In this document: piece after piece, positions 9,328-20,575 of the stretch
How the letters are laid out: each line of letters begins with the position of its first letter
Position numbering within the stretch: position 1 is the stretch's first letter
Source of the DNA: Mycetocola miduiensis
GTDB taxonomy: Bacteria; Actinomycetota; Actinomycetes; Actinomycetales; Microbacteriaceae
Direction of reading: 5' to 3'
Assembly (NCBI RefSeq): GCF_900115155.1
Contig: NZ_FOVM01000005.1
Location: forward strand, 186,001-250,000
Length of the DNA: 64,000 bases
The notes under the pieces: model-generated
Databases searched by the model: none
Told to the model about the DNA's origin: nothing
Seen by the model: only the letters and a program-made list of their open reading frames with translations
Program-made: the position numbers and the translations under genes

Positions 9328-9937
9328 GAGGGTCCCTGGTCGTGCTGAGGTCTGGGGAACAGAGAATGCCGTGCAGGACGAAATCCGCGAGGTCCTCGTC
9401 GGAGAACTCGCTGCCGGTGGTGAGGAGCGGGAAAGAGCTCGAGAACGCCAGGAGGCGTGCGAACTGGGCGATCTGGGCTGGGCTCCAGCGGAGGCTGGCC
9501 GAATCGGGGGCGAGCGCGGCCGCGACGAGCCGCTCGATGTCTTCTCGTAGCGACGCCGGTGTTGGCCGGTCTTCCTCGCTGAGGGTCGACATCACCCGGA
9601 AGACGCCGTCGAAGCGGCGACGCAGCGCGGCGAGAATCGACCGGATCTTCTGTTCCAGCGGCCATCCCGGATCGATGGCGGCGAGTTCGGTGAGAAGCGG
9701 TTCCGGGTCGAGGTAGCGGGAGACCGCAGCCTTCAGGAGGCTCTTCTTGTCGCCGAACGCCCGGAATATCGTGCCCTCGGCGACCCCGGCGGCCTCGGCA
9801 AGCTGTCTGGAGGTCACTCCCCCGCCCTGTTCGAGGATCAGGGGAAGGACCGCGTCGACGATGCTCGATCGGCGGTCGTGAGGCGGAAGAGGGGCGGCAC
9901 GGGTGGGCTGCTCGAGCGCAGACGGGCTGATGGTCAC
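9317..9937 (-). CDS. TetR-family transcriptional repressor of the ABC exporter operon
   Basis: A 206-residue regulator. The N-terminal helix-turn-helix (~20-70) contains RRSSIVDAVLPLILEQGG and then VTSRQLAEAAGVAEGTIFRA followed by FGDKKSLL, the TetR DNA-binding pattern. The C-terminal ligand domain is variable and does not reveal the inducer. The GTG start at 9935-9937 lies six bases after a TAGGCT -10 box, so the mRNA is probably leaderless. A perfect 18-bp palindrome lies just upstream of the -10 box, implying autoregulation and control of the two downstream ABC genes, whose first gene overlaps this one by 11 bases. Confidence 0.94.
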   Translation of the reverse strand: MTISPSALEQPTRAAPLPPHDRRSSIVDAVLPLILEQGGGVTSRQLAEAAGVAEGTIFRAFGDKKSLLKAAVSRYLDPEPLLTELAAIDPGWPLEQKIRSILAALRRRFDGVFRVMSTLSEEDRPTPASLREDIERLVAAALAPDSASLRWSPAQIAQFARLLAFSSSFPLLTTGSEFSDEDLADFVLHGILCSPDLSTTRDPHAR

Positions 9938-9943
9938 CCAGTG

Positions 9944-9949
9944 AGCCTA
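9944..9949 (-). promoter_or_regulatory. -10 box of the tetR-ABC exporter operon
   Basis: TAGGCT read on the minus strand, six bases before the GTG start of the TetR gene. This fits the actinobacterial TANNNT -10 consensus and predicts transcription starting at or next to the start codon. Possible -35 hexamers (GGTTGA or TTGAGT, minus strand, around 9965-9972) are weak. Confidence 0.55.
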
Positions 9950-9951
9950 GC

Positions 9952-9969
9952 TGAGTGAGCGCTCACTCA
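9952..9969. promoter_or_regulatory. TetR-type operator palindrome
   Basis: TGAGTGAGCGCTCACTCA, a perfect 18-bp inverted repeat with no spacer. It sits between the -10 box (9944-9949) and the likely -35 region of the tetR-exporter operon, 15 bp before the tetR start. Similar TGAGTGA/TCACTCA dyads are common operators of TetR repressors of efflux pumps. A dimer bound here would block RNA polymerase, giving autorepression relieved by a ligand. That this operator belongs to the adjacent TetR protein is inferred from position. Confidence 0.88.
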
Positions 9970-10034
9970 ACCCTTGCTGGCACCTCTTCCGCTCCGCCCG
10001 CAGCGAACGGTCGGAGGATCCGAACGCGCGAGGT

Positions 10035-10090
10035 CACCCGCTCCGGTCGGGCACACTCGCGAGGACGCATGATTCCGACCGGAGCGGGTG
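10035..10090 (-). terminator. Hairpin terminator-like inverted repeat after aldo/keto reductase
   Basis: Two perfect 16-base arms (10035-10050 and 10075-10090; CACCCGCTCCGGTCGG and its complement) enclose a 24-base loop. It begins 17 bases after the stop of the minus-strand aldo/keto reductase and lies before the tetR operon promoter. There is no T-run, which is common for actinobacterial terminators. It could instead be a protein-binding dyad. Confidence 0.55.
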
Positions 10091-10106
10091 TTTCGAGCAG
10101 GAGGCC

Positions 10107-11084
10107 TCAGCCCTCGCCGTCGGGGGCGAACAGTGCGGAGATCGTGTCGAGCTCCTCGGGAGACGGATGCCACGCGGTCGCGGCATCCGCGTTCTGGAGG
10201 ATCTGTTCCGGCCGAGTCGCCCCGGCAATGACGCTCGTCAGGGCGGGTTGCGCGAGCAGCCAGGCGAAGGTCGCCTGAAGCATCGTGATCCCACGTTCGT
10301 CGCAGAAGGCCTGGAAGGCGTCGATCGCATCCCACGGGGCGCTCTCGAGCAGGTGGCTGCGCTGGCGCATGATCCTCGAATCGGCCGGGCCGCCGTCGCG
10401 GCTGAACTTTCCGGTGAAAAGGCCGTTGTAGAGCGGGAAGTACGGCAGGAATCCGAGACCGAAGTGCCGAACCGCCGGGAGCACCTCACGTTCGGCGTCG
10501 CGCACGATCAGGCTGAATTCGTTCTGCGCTGAAATGAATTTCGGATGCCTGTGGAGTTCGGCGGTGAGTTCCGCCTCTGCAACCTGCCAGCCGGCGAGAT
10601 TCGAGTGGCCGATATAGCGAACCTTGCCCTCGCGGATCAGGTCGTCGAGCACCGAAAGGGTCTCTTCGATCGGTGTCACCGGGTCCGGGGTGTGCAACTG
10701 GTACAGGTCGATCCAGTCGGTCTGCAGTCGCCTCAGTGACGCCTCAACGGCGAGGCGAACGTAGCGCCTTGAGCCTTTGGCACCCCAGCCTTCCAGGCCC
10801 ACGTCGGCACCGGAGTGCCCGAACTTGGTGGCGAGCACAACCTTGCCGCGGCGGCCGCGGAGGGCGTTGCCCATCAGGGTTTCGCTGAGTCCGGGTTCCT
10901 TCCCATACATGTCTGCGGTGTCGAGCAAGGTGACCCCGGCGTCCAGGGCGGCTGAGAGCACGGCATCCGTACCCTCCTGCGTTTCGGTCGCCGTGCCGAG
11001 CCTTCCAAAGTTGTTGCACCCGAGTCCGATCGTCGAAACGCGGAGTCCGCTTCTGCCGAGGGTGCGGTATTCGATGTCTGCCAT
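10107..11084 (-). CDS. Aldo/keto reductase
   Basis: A 325-residue NADPH-dependent oxidoreductase of the AKR superfamily, YghZ/Tas-like branch. It opens MADIEYRTLGRSGLRVSTIG and carries the catalytic set DTADMYG (Asp and Tyr), LATKFG (Lys) and YIGHSN (His), plus the C-terminal cofactor motif SVIAGATRPEQI. The TIM-barrel length is normal. A -10-like TAGCCT lies six bases before the ATG (11091-11096), so the message may be leaderless. It is transcribed alone, divergently from ogt and followed by a strong hairpin. The substrate is unknown; family members reduce a range of carbonyls. Confidence 0.92.
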   Translation of the reverse strand: MADIEYRTLGRSGLRVSTIGLGCNNFGRLGTATETQEGTDAVLSAALDAGVTLLDTADMYGKEPGLSETLMGNALRGRRGKVVLATKFGHSGADVGLEGWGAKGSRRYVRLAVEASLRRLQTDWIDLYQLHTPDPVTPIEETLSVLDDLIREGKVRYIGHSNLAGWQVAEAELTAELHRHPKFISAQNEFSLIVRDAEREVLPAVRHFGLGFLPYFPLYNGLFTGKFSRDGGPADSRIMRQRSHLLESAPWDAIDAFQAFCDERGITMLQATFAWLLAQPALTSVIAGATRPEQILQNADAATAWHPSPEELDTISALFAPDGEG

Positions 11085-11181
11085 CCCCCAAGGCTAGCGG
11101 GACGGTTCCTCAACAGGCATGCGCCTGAAGCAACCTTTGCACCGAATCCCGCCGGCGGGCGGGTCGGCAGCGGCGGGCTCG

Positions 11182-11187
11182 TACCGT
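11182..11187 (+). promoter_or_regulatory. -10 box of ogt (leaderless type)
   Basis: TACCGT lies seven bases before the ATG of ogt, with no Shine-Dalgarno sequence between them. This matches the TANNNT-N6-7-start arrangement of leaderless genes seen several times in this window. The -35 element is not clear. Confidence 0.4.
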
Positions 11188-11194
11188 CGGTCGC

Positions 11195-11728
11195 ATGACA
11201 TCTCGAACCGTTTCCCAGGTACCCCAGCCCACCCTCTTCGATCGTCCCGTCGGCCTTCTTCGCATGCCCAGCCCGCTCGGCCGCATCGAACTCACCAGCG
11301 ACGGGTTCGCCGTCACCGGTGTACAGATCGAACGTGACGGGAGGCTGCCTCGCGACGGATTTCGTGAGGCGTCGATCGATGTCCTGGTGGCCGCTGCTGA
11401 GCAACTGGCCGAGTATTTCGACGGGAAGCGTCGCACCTTCGACGCGCCCGTCGCCGCCGAAGGAACACCGTTCCAGCTGCGGGTGTGGTCGGCGCTGGCC
11501 GAGGTCCCGTTCGGCACGGCGACGACGTATGGTCTCCTCGGCCGCGAGGCTGGCCTCAGCATCGCCGGGCGGGCAGTCGGCGGCGCGATCCGCGCCAACC
11601 CGCTGCCGCTCCTTGTTCCCTGCCATCGGGTTCTGTCGAGCGCACGGAGGGTCGTCGGGTACAGCCAGGGACAGGGGGTGCAGACGAAAGTGTGGCTGCT
11701 CGATCACGAGGCCATTTCATACCGTTAG
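11195..11728 (+). CDS. ogt: Methylated-DNA--protein-cysteine methyltransferase
   Basis: A 177-residue suicide DNA repair protein that transfers the alkyl group from O6-alkylguanine (and O4-alkylthymine) to its own cysteine. The acceptor motif is LLVPCHRVLSS, preceded by the helix-turn-helix part TTYGLLGREAGL and the AVGGAIRANPLP segment, all typical of the Ogt/MGMT C-terminal domain. The N-terminal domain (~25-85) is present, so the protein is full length for Ogt. The tag gene follows 55 bases downstream on the same strand, making a small alkylation-damage repair pair. There is no AdaA-type regulatory domain. Confidence 0.95.
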   Translation: MTSRTVSQVPQPTLFDRPVGLLRMPSPLGRIELTSDGFAVTGVQIERDGRLPRDGFREASIDVLVAAAEQLAEYFDGKRRTFDAPVAAEGTPFQLRVWSALAEVPFGTATTYGLLGREAGLSIAGRAVGGAIRANPLPLLVPCHRVLSSARRVVGYSQGQGVQTKVWLLDHEAISYR

Positions 11729-11783
11729 CCCGCGTCGACTATCCTGACGAGGCCCGAATTCCCGCCTCCGTGAAGGATCCGCT

Positions 11784-12365
11784 ATGACCGTCCCGCCCTC
11801 GCTGCTCGTCGGAACGGATGCTCGCGCCCGCTGCGCCTGGGTCGGGACCGACCCCGAGTACCAGAGGTATCACGACGAGGAGTGGGGAACCCCTCTTCTC
11901 GGCGACCAGGCGGTCTTTGAGAAGATCAGCCTCGAGGGTTTTCAGGCCGGGCTGTCGTGGATCACCATCCTTCGTCGGCGCCCGGCGTTCCGGGCCGCGT
12001 TCGCGGACTTCGAGATAGACCGGGTCGCAGCGATGACTCCGGATGACGTGGAGCGACTTCTCCTCGATGCTTCGATCATTCGCCACCGCGGCAAAATCAA
12101 CGCCGTGATCACCAACGCCCGCGTCACCCAGCAACTTGGAGAGAGCCTCTCGGACGTTCTCTGGAGCTTCCAGCCGGAGGCCGGACGGCCGCGACCGACG
12201 CGTCTCAGTGACATCCCGGCCATCACCCCTGAGTCCTCGGCCCTCAGCGCCGAGCTTCGGCGCCGAGGCTATCGGTTCGTCGGGCCAACGACGATGTACG
12301 CGCTGATGCAGTCTGCGGGTCTCGTCGACGACCATGTGGTCGGCTGCTGGCGCAGCGGCACCTGA
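11784..12365 (+). CDS. tag: DNA-3-methyladenine glycosylase I
   Basis: A 193-residue base-excision repair enzyme that removes 3-methyladenine from DNA. The family block RCAWVG...YHDEEWGTPL is present, followed by SLEGFQAGLSW (substrate pocket) and RHRGKINAVITNA. The zinc-snap ligands are retained: Cys and His near the N-terminus (RCAW, YHDEEW) and His/Cys near the C-terminus (DDHVVGCW). A Shine-Dalgarno GAAGGA lies just upstream of the ATG. It is probably cotranscribed with ogt, giving complementary repair of alkylated bases. It converges with yaaA, whose stop is 24 bases away. Confidence 0.96.
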   Translation: MTVPPSLLVGTDARARCAWVGTDPEYQRYHDEEWGTPLLGDQAVFEKISLEGFQAGLSWITILRRRPAFRAAFADFEIDRVAAMTPDDVERLLLDASIIRHRGKINAVITNARVTQQLGESLSDVLWSFQPEAGRPRPTRLSDIPAITPESSALSAELRRRGYRFVGPTTMYALMQSAGLVDDHVVGCWRSGT

Positions 12366-12389
12366 GGTAGTCGCCGCAGACCGAGCGCG

Positions 12390-13130
12390 TCAAACGATGA
12401 GTGCAAGCTCCGTCGTTCCCGCCACACGCTCCAGGCGGAACCCCGCGGTCGGAGCCCACGCGAGAAGTTCGTCCGAACTCCCGAAGACGACACCCGACTG
12501 AACGATGGAGCGGGTGAATTCGCCCTTCGCCTTTTTGTTGAAGTGGTTGAGGGCGCGCCGTACGCCGCCCTCGCCTTCGGTCAGCACGCGAAGGAACGAC
12601 GAGCCATCCGGAGCCGGCCCCAAACCGACGTACGCCTCCGAACGCAGGTCGAGCACAAACCCTTCCTCACCGGCGAGCGAAGTTTCGACAGCACTCCGCC
12701 AGTGCCGTTTCAACGGCCGGCCGGGCACGCGTGAATCGTGGGAGAGACGGTAAGCCGGAATCGGATCGAGGGAACCGACCGGACCGAGTAGCGCCGCGTG
12801 GATGACCAGGTGGCGGCCGGCGAAAGCTCGCTCCTCTGGGCTGAGGGATGCGGCGTCGAGGGCATCGAACAATACCCCGGTGTATCGATCGAGCGCCGGC
12901 ATGGTCGGCGACTGCCACAGCAGCCGGTTCGTCTGTACCTCGGTGTGTTGCTTCGGACCCAATTTCAGCGCCGCTATCGCGGCATCCGTGTCGTGCGACA
13001 GGGCGACGACGTCTTCGGCAAGCTGGCGCCGCGCCTCGGTCAGCGCAGGGAAACGCAGGAGCTCCAGGGACAAAGAACGCCCCGTGCCACCTGCTTTCTT
13101 CGTCTCGGACGGAGGAAGCAGGATCAGCAC
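12390..13130 (-). CDS. yaaA: Peroxide stress protein YaaA (UPF0246/DUF328)
   Basis: A 246-residue protein of the YaaA family. In E. coli YaaA lowers free intracellular iron during peroxide stress and the fold binds DNA, but the biochemical activity is not settled. Visible family marks are the start MLILLPPSETK, then LDRYTGVLFDALD, and the end segment with HFNKKAKGEFTR. It starts 27 bases downstream of atpC on the same strand, so it is probably the last gene transcribed with the ATP synthase operon. The stop converges with that of tag. Confidence 0.93.
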   Translation of the reverse strand: MLILLPPSETKKAGGTGRSLSLELLRFPALTEARRQLAEDVVALSHDTDAAIAALKLGPKQHTEVQTNRLLWQSPTMPALDRYTGVLFDALDAASLSPEERAFAGRHLVIHAALLGPVGSLDPIPAYRLSHDSRVPGRPLKRHWRSAVETSLAGEEGFVLDLRSEAYVGLGPAPDGSSFLRVLTEGEGGVRRALNHFNKKAKGEFTRSIVQSGVVFGSSDELLAWAPTAGFRLERVAGTTELALIV

Positions 13131-13157
13131 GGGGCGTTACAGGGGCCTTGCGGCGAA

Positions 13158-13421
13158 TTACTTGACGAGGCTGGCGTTGCCGGCCACGACGGTGACGGTG
13201 TTGTTGTCGACAGACAGGAATCCGTCGGCGGCGCGCGCGACGATCTTCTCGCCATTCTCAGCGGTCACGCGTACTTCACCCTCAGCGAGAATGGCAAGCA
13301 TGGGCTCGTGGCCGGGGAGAATACCGATCTCTCCCTCAACCGTCCGGGCGACGACCATGGATGCGGCACCTGACCACACCTCCTGGTCGGCCCCGACAAC
13401 ACTGACCTTGAGCGACGCCAT
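13158..13421 (-). CDS. atpC: ATP synthase F1 epsilon subunit
   Basis: An 87-residue epsilon subunit: part of the central rotor stalk that couples proton flow to catalysis and can restrain ATP hydrolysis. The N-terminal beta-barrel is complete (VWSGAASMVVARTVEGEIGI then LPGHEPMLAIL). The C-terminal helical hairpin seen in E. coli epsilon (~139 residues) is essentially missing, a short form common in actinobacteria. The start lies two bases after the atpD stop. Last ATP synthase gene of the operon. Confidence 0.95.
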   Translation of the reverse strand: MASLKVSVVGADQEVWSGAASMVVARTVEGEIGILPGHEPMLAILAEGEVRVTAENGEKIVARAADGFLSVDNNTVTVVAGNASLVK

Positions 13422-13423
13422 GC

Positions 13424-14914
<1,491 letters not shown>

Positions 14915-15814
14915 TTACTTGGCGGACGACAGTGCGTCTGCGCCGCCGACAATCTCGGAAATCTGCTGGGTGATCTCGGCCTGGCGTGCGTTGTTGCGCA
15001 GCCTGGTGTACGTCGTGATGAGCTTGTCCGCGTTATCACTCGCCGAGCTCATCGCCTTCTGCGTAGCCGCGTGCTTCGCAGCAGCCGACTGAAGCAGGGC
15101 GTTGAAGATACGGCTCTCGATGTAGACCGGCAGGAGCGCGTCGAGCACGCTCGCCGGGTCCGGCTCGAACTCGTAGAGCGGAAGGACTGTCTTGTCGTCC
15201 GGCTCTTCGACACCTTCGACGACCTCGAGGGGCAGCAGGCGGACGACCTCGGGAACCTGGCTCATCATGCTGACGAGGCGGTTGTAGACGATGTGAATCT
15301 CGTCTACGCCGCCTTCGGATGCGTCCAGGACGAACTTCTCCAGCAGTGCAGCGCTGATCTCCTGCGCTGTGGCGAAGGTGGGGTTCTCGGCCTCACCGAT
15401 CCACTGACGCTCTGATGGGCGTTTGCGGAATGCGAAGTAGCCGACCGCTTTGCGCCCGTACAGGTAGAAGACAACGTCCTTGCCCTGGCTCTTGAGCAGC
15501 TCGGCGAGTTCGTTCGCTTCGCGCAGGACCTGCGAGTTGAAGGCACCGGCGAGACCACGGTCGGACGCAAAGATGACGACGGCTGCCCGTTCGATCTTCT
15601 CCGGCTCAGTGGTCAGCACGTGGTCGACGTTGGAGTACGTCGCCACGGCTGACACCGCGCGGGTGATTGCCCGCGAATAGGGCCCGGATGCCGCAACGCG
15701 CGCCTGTGCTTTCGCAATGCGCGAGGCGGCGATGAGCTCCATCGCCTTCGTGATCTTCTTGGTCGTCTGCGCAGATTTGATTTTCTGCGTGTAGACCCGA
15801 AGTTGAGCACCCAT
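14915..15814 (-). CDS. atpG: ATP synthase F1 gamma subunit
   Basis: The 299-residue rotor shaft. The N-terminal helix has the conserved start [20 protein letters not shown] and [11 protein letters not shown], and the C-terminal helix ends with [20 protein letters not shown] and [14 protein letters not shown]. An internal stretch ([11 protein letters not shown]) matches the Rossmann-like domain. The start is three bases from the atpA stop, indicating coupling. Confidence 0.97.
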   Translation of the reverse strand: MGAQLRVYTQKIKSAQTTKKITKAMELIAASRIAKAQARVAASGPYSRAITRAVSAVATYSNVDHVLTTEPEKIERAAVVIFASDRGLAGAFNSQVLREANELAELLKSQGKDVVFYLYGRKAVGYFAFRKRPSERQWIGEAENPTFATAQEISAALLEKFVLDASEGGVDEIHIVYNRLVSMMSQVPEVVRLLPLEVVEGVEEPDDKTVLPLYEFEPDPASVLDALLPVYIESRIFNALLQSAAAKHAATQKAMSSASDNADKLITTYTRLRNNARQAEITQQISEIVGGADALSSAK

Positions 15815-15817
15815 TAC

Positions 15818-17455
15818 TTATCGACGTCCCTTGACGATCTTTTCCTGATTGACGTCTTCAGCCGGGAGCTCCGTGAACTGCTCGGAGCCTGGACCGCTGA
15901 GGGGCTTGCCCGCACCGGTCTGGAACTCCTGCTTGAACTTGTCGACGGCAGCATCGAGCTCGTCGACGATGTCGTCGCTCAGCACGTTGGTGTCGCGGAG
16001 CTTGGTGAGAACCTGGGTGTTGCGGCCGAGGTAGTCGTGCAGTTCGCTTTCGAACCGCAGGATGTCTTCGACCGGTACCTCATCGAGCTTGCCCTTCGTG
16101 CCGGCCCAGATCGAGACGACCTGGTTCTCGACGGGGAACGGCGAGTACTGCGGCTGGCGCAGCAGCTCTGTGAGGCGGGCGCCACGAGCGAGCTGGCGAC
16201 GGCTCGCTGCGTCGAGGTCGGATGCGAACATCGCGAATGCCTCGAGGGAGCGGTACTGTGCGAGCTCGAGCTTCAGTGTTCCTGAAACCTTCTTGATGCT
16301 CTTCACCTGGGCGTCACCACCGACTCGCGACACCGAGATTCCCACGTCGACTGCTGGACGCTGGTTGGCGTTGAACAGGTCGGACTGGAGGAAGATCTGG
16401 CCGTCGGTGATCGAGATCACGTTGGTCGGGATGTACGCGGAGACGTCGTTCGCCTTGGTCTCGATGAGCGGCAGGCCGGTCATCGATCCTGCGCCGAGCT
16501 CGTCGGAGAGCTTTGCGCAACGCTCGAGAAGGCGGGAGTGCAGGTAGAAAACGTCACCGGGGTATGCTTCGCGTCCCGGCGGGCGACGCAGCAGCAGCGA
16601 AACGGCGCGGTATGCCTCAGCCTGCTTCGACAGGTCGTCGAAGACGATAAGGACGTGCTTGCCGCCGTACATCCAGTGCTGGCCGATGGCCGAGCCGGTG
16701 TACGGAGCGAGGTACTTGAAGCCTGCGGGGTCAGAGGCAGGAGCAGCGACGATGGTCGTGTATTCCATGGCGCCGGACTCTTCGAGTGCAGCCTTGATGG
16801 CGGCGATCGTCGAGCCCTTCTGGCCGATGGCGACGTAGATGCAGCGAACCTGCTTGTTGACGTCGCCGGAGTCCCAGTTGGCCTTCTGGTTGATGATCGT
16901 GTCGATCGCGATCGCCGACTTACCCGTCTGGCGGTCACCGATGATCAGCTGGCGCTGGCCGCGGCCGATCGGGATCATGGCGTCGATGGCCTTGATGCCG
17001 GTCTGCATCGGCTCGTGCACGCTCTTACGCTGCATCACGCCTGGGGCCTGCAGTTCGAGGGCGCGGCGGGTCTCCGCTTTGATCTCGCCGAGGCCGTCGA
17101 TCGGGGCACCGAGCGGGTCGACCACACGGCCGAGGAACGCGTCGCCGACCGGGGTCGAGAGCACCTCTCCTGTGCGGGTGACTTCCATGCCTTCGACGAT
17201 GCCGCCGAATTCACCGAGGACGACAACGCCGATCTCGTCTTCATCGAGGTTCTGCGCGAGGCCGAGGGTTCCATCCGCGAAACGGATGAGCTCGTTGGCC
17301 ATCACGCCAGGCAGACCCTCAACGTGGGCGATGCCGTCACCGGCGTCGGTGACGTATCCGACCTCGGTGGTGGTGGCCTTACCCGGCTCGTAAGCCGTGA
17401 CGAAGTCCTTGAGAGCATCCCGGATTTCGTCGGGGCTGATCGTAAGTTCTGCCAT
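15818..17455 (-). CDS. atpA: ATP synthase F1 alpha subunit
   Basis: The 545-residue non-catalytic nucleotide-binding subunit of F1. Walker A is [13 protein letters not shown]. Other marks are the barrel segment [30 protein letters not shown], and the end of the nucleotide domain ALSL-like block [20 protein letters not shown] with the arginine-finger region SVSRVGG. A C-terminal tail of ~30 residues is polar and longer than in E. coli, as in many actinobacteria. Confidence 0.98.
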   Translation of the reverse strand: MAELTISPDEIRDALKDFVTAYEPGKATTTEVGYVTDAGDGIAHVEGLPGVMANELIRFADGTLGLAQNLDEDEIGVVVLGEFGGIVEGMEVTRTGEVLSTPVGDAFLGRVVDPLGAPIDGLGEIKAETRRALELQAPGVMQRKSVHEPMQTGIKAIDAMIPIGRGQRQLIIGDRQTGKSAIAIDTIINQKANWDSGDVNKQVRCIYVAIGQKGSTIAAIKAALEESGAMEYTTIVAAPASDPAGFKYLAPYTGSAIGQHWMYGGKHVLIVFDDLSKQAEAYRAVSLLLRRPPGREAYPGDVFYLHSRLLERCAKLSDELGAGSMTGLPLIETKANDVSAYIPTNVISITDGQIFLQSDLFNANQRPAVDVGISVSRVGGDAQVKSIKKVSGTLKLELAQYRSLEAFAMFASDLDAASRRQLARGARLTELLRQPQYSPFPVENQVVSIWAGTKGKLDEVPVEDILRFESELHDYLGRNTQVLTKLRDTNVLSDDIVDELDAAVDKFKQEFQTGAGKPLSGPGSEQFTELPAEDVNQEKIVKGRR

Positions 17456-17506
17456 CTTCTTCCCTATCTGTGTGGGGACGAATGTCCCCTACGTTGTCTA
17501 CTGGCG

Positions 17507-18301
17507 CTAGCCAGCAAGCTGAAGTCTAAGTTCGCTGAGGCGTGAGGCGATACTGCCGTCGATGACGTCGTCGCCGACCTGCACGCGCAGGCCTCCGATG
17601 ACGCTCGGCTCGACGATCTGGTTGAGTCGGATCTTGCGACCGTACTGCGCCGCCAGCCCGTTTTCGAGCCGCTCGACCTGGGCGGTTCCGAGCGGGAAAG
17701 CGCTGGTCACGCTTGCGATGATGTAGCCCTGCTGGTCAGCGATGACGGATGCCGCGTGGCGGAGAAGCTCTCCGATACGGCGTCCACGGGGCTGCAACAC
17801 GATGTGCTTGACGATCTCCGCGGTCTCGACCGAGCCCTTGCCGGTGAGGAGCTTTTCAACGAGCGCGCTCTTGGAAGCCTGCCCGCCGAGCTTGGAGCCG
17901 AGCGCGAGCTCGAGTCCGGCGTCCGATGACACCAACCGGCTGAAAGCGAAGAGCTGGGCGTCGAGGCGGGCATCGGGCCCAGCGGCGACGGCAGCGGCCC
18001 GAAGGCCGAGTTCTTCGATTCCGCCGAGAAGGTCGTCAGCGCTCGACCAGCGTGCGGACACGATCTCCCGGAGGAGGTCGAGCGCCTGCGCGCTGAGCTG
18101 CGAGCCGAAGACGCGGTCGATGATCGACGCCTTCACGCTGCTCTCGGCCGACGGGTCGGCGAGGAGCGAGCGCAGCTGGCCCGACTCACCGATAACCCGG
18201 CCCGCTGCGAAGAGATCCGTAGCGGTGGTCAGGTCGATTCGCCCGGTGTCTGACAGTGCCTTCCTCGACGACGCGAGAGCTTCCCGAGTTGCGCTTCCCA
18301 T
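17507..18301 (-). CDS. atpH: ATP synthase F1 delta subunit
   Basis: A 264-residue delta subunit that fixes F1 to the peripheral stalk. The length is typical of actinobacteria, which have an N-terminal extension relative to the ~177-residue E. coli protein. The C-terminal block (IIASVTSAFPL, LENGLAAQYGRKIRLNQIVE, PSVIGGLRVQVGDDVIDGS) is diagnostic. The ATG overlaps the atpF stop by one base. The b and delta subunits are separate genes, unlike the mycobacterial b-delta fusion. Confidence 0.95.
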   Translation of the reverse strand: MGSATREALASSRKALSDTGRIDLTTATDLFAAGRVIGESGQLRSLLADPSAESSVKASIIDRVFGSQLSAQALDLLREIVSARWSSADDLLGGIEELGLRAAAVAAGPDARLDAQLFAFSRLVSSDAGLELALGSKLGGQASKSALVEKLLTGKGSVETAEIVKHIVLQPRGRRIGELLRHAASVIADQQGYIIASVTSAFPLGTAQVERLENGLAAQYGRKIRLNQIVEPSVIGGLRVQVGDDVIDGSIASRLSELRLQLAG

Positions 18302-18852
18302 TACTTGGTTGCCTTCTCCGAAGCTTCGAGTTCAGCAAGGAAACGATCCACGATGGCGGTCGCCTTGGCGTCATCGGCGAGGGTCTCACCGATGACGTTG
18401 CCCGCGAGGTCGATGGCGAGCGTGCCGACATCGCTCCGGAGGGAAACGAGCGCTGCCTGCCGTTCGGCTTCGATCTGCGCCTGCGCGCTTGCCGTCACTC
18501 GCGCAGCTTCGAGCATCGCCTGGCTCCTGGCCTCAGTGACGATCTGCTTGCCGTCCTCACGAGCGGACTCGCGGATACGGCCTGCCTCCTGGCGTGCCTC
18601 TGCGAGCTGAGCGGTGTACTGCTCGAGAGCGGCCTCAGCCTGGCGCTGTGCTTCATCTGCCTTGGCGATGTTGCCTTCAATGGCGGCAGAACGCTCTTCG
18701 AGCATGGTCTGCATCTTCGGAAGAACGAACCTCCAGAAGAGTGCCAACAGGATGACGAAACACACCGCCGACCAGAAGATGTCGTAGAGCTCGGGGATCA
18801 GAGGGTTCTTGGTAGTGCCCTCTTCAGCCGCCGCAACGAGTGCGTGTAGCAT
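18301..18852 (-). CDS. atpF: ATP synthase Fo b subunit
   Basis: The 183-residue peripheral stalk subunit. A single membrane helix lies at ~25-45 (DIFWSAVCFVILLALFWRFV), followed by a long charged coiled coil (LPKMQTMLEERSAAIEGN to ~150) typical of the b dimer. It sits 30 bases downstream of atpE and overlaps atpH by one base. Confidence 0.96.
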   Translation of the reverse strand: MLHALVAAAEEGTTKNPLIPELYDIFWSAVCFVILLALFWRFVLPKMQTMLEERSAAIEGNIAKADEAQRQAEAALEQYTAQLAEARQEAGRIRESAREDGKQIVTEARSQAMLEAARVTASAQAQIEAERQAALVSLRSDVGTLAIDLAGNVIGETLADDAKATAIVDRFLAELEASEKATK

Positions 18853-18882
18853 CTTGCCTCCTTACGAGGGTGAAAGAGAGGT

Positions 18883-19963
<1,081 letters not shown>

Positions 19964-20128
19964 AGCGTTAGCTAACAGCGCGCTCTCCTGTTTCGGGCGT
20001 GGAGCTTAGCTCTCGCGACGACGAACGGTGGGAAGTGCCCGACGCACATACTTCTTGCGACATGTTCGGGCGGGGAATCTTCGATAACACTATCAAACGA
20101 TGCGTTACGCGACGAATTGAGAGCCGCT

Positions 20129-20575
20129 TTAATTGGGCCGTTTCTCGTCACCGGGAAGAGTGACGTCGCTGACATACGGCATTCGGGACTTCGACACGAT
20201 GATCACGTCAACCGTGAGCGCCCCGATCACACCGGCGATGATGCTCAGGAAGAGCACCGTGGGGTTGATCCACGGCTGGTCCTTGAGGAGCACCGCAAGA
20301 ACGAGGAACAGGACGAACTTGATCAGCCAGCCGCCCATCACGATGCCGAAGAAGATCGGCACGAAAAGGTCGGTTCCGAACCAGCGGTTCGCGAAGAGGA
20401 TGCTGGCGGCCGTAATGCCGAGGAAGACGATCGACATCGCGGTGCCGATCAGTGCGCTGGTCAGGCCGCGGTTGCCGTCGACCAGGTAACCCAGCCCACC
20501 GCCCACCACAGCGATGGCGAGCGCGAGGAGGCCGCCCCACTTGAGGCTGGCTCGAAGGATCTCTGCTGACTTCAT
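20129..20575 (-). CDS. AtpI-like small membrane protein
   Basis: A 148-residue protein with four hydrophobic helices and a polar C-terminal tail ending DEKRPN. It occupies the place of atpI, between wecA and atpB. In other bacteria AtpI helps assemble the c-ring or transport Mg2+. Sequence resemblance to AtpI is weak (helix pattern plus YLVDGNRGLTSALIG), so the name comes mainly from position. The ATG overlaps the wecA stop by four bases (ATGA), showing coupling to the upstream gene. Confidence 0.7.
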   Translation of the reverse strand: MKSAEILRASLKWGGLLALAIAVVGGGLGYLVDGNRGLTSALIGTAMSIVFLGITAASILFANRWFGTDLFVPIFFGIVMGGWLIKFVLFLVLAVLLKDQPWINPTVLFLSIIAGVIGALTVDVIIVSKSRMPYVSDVTLPGDEKRPN

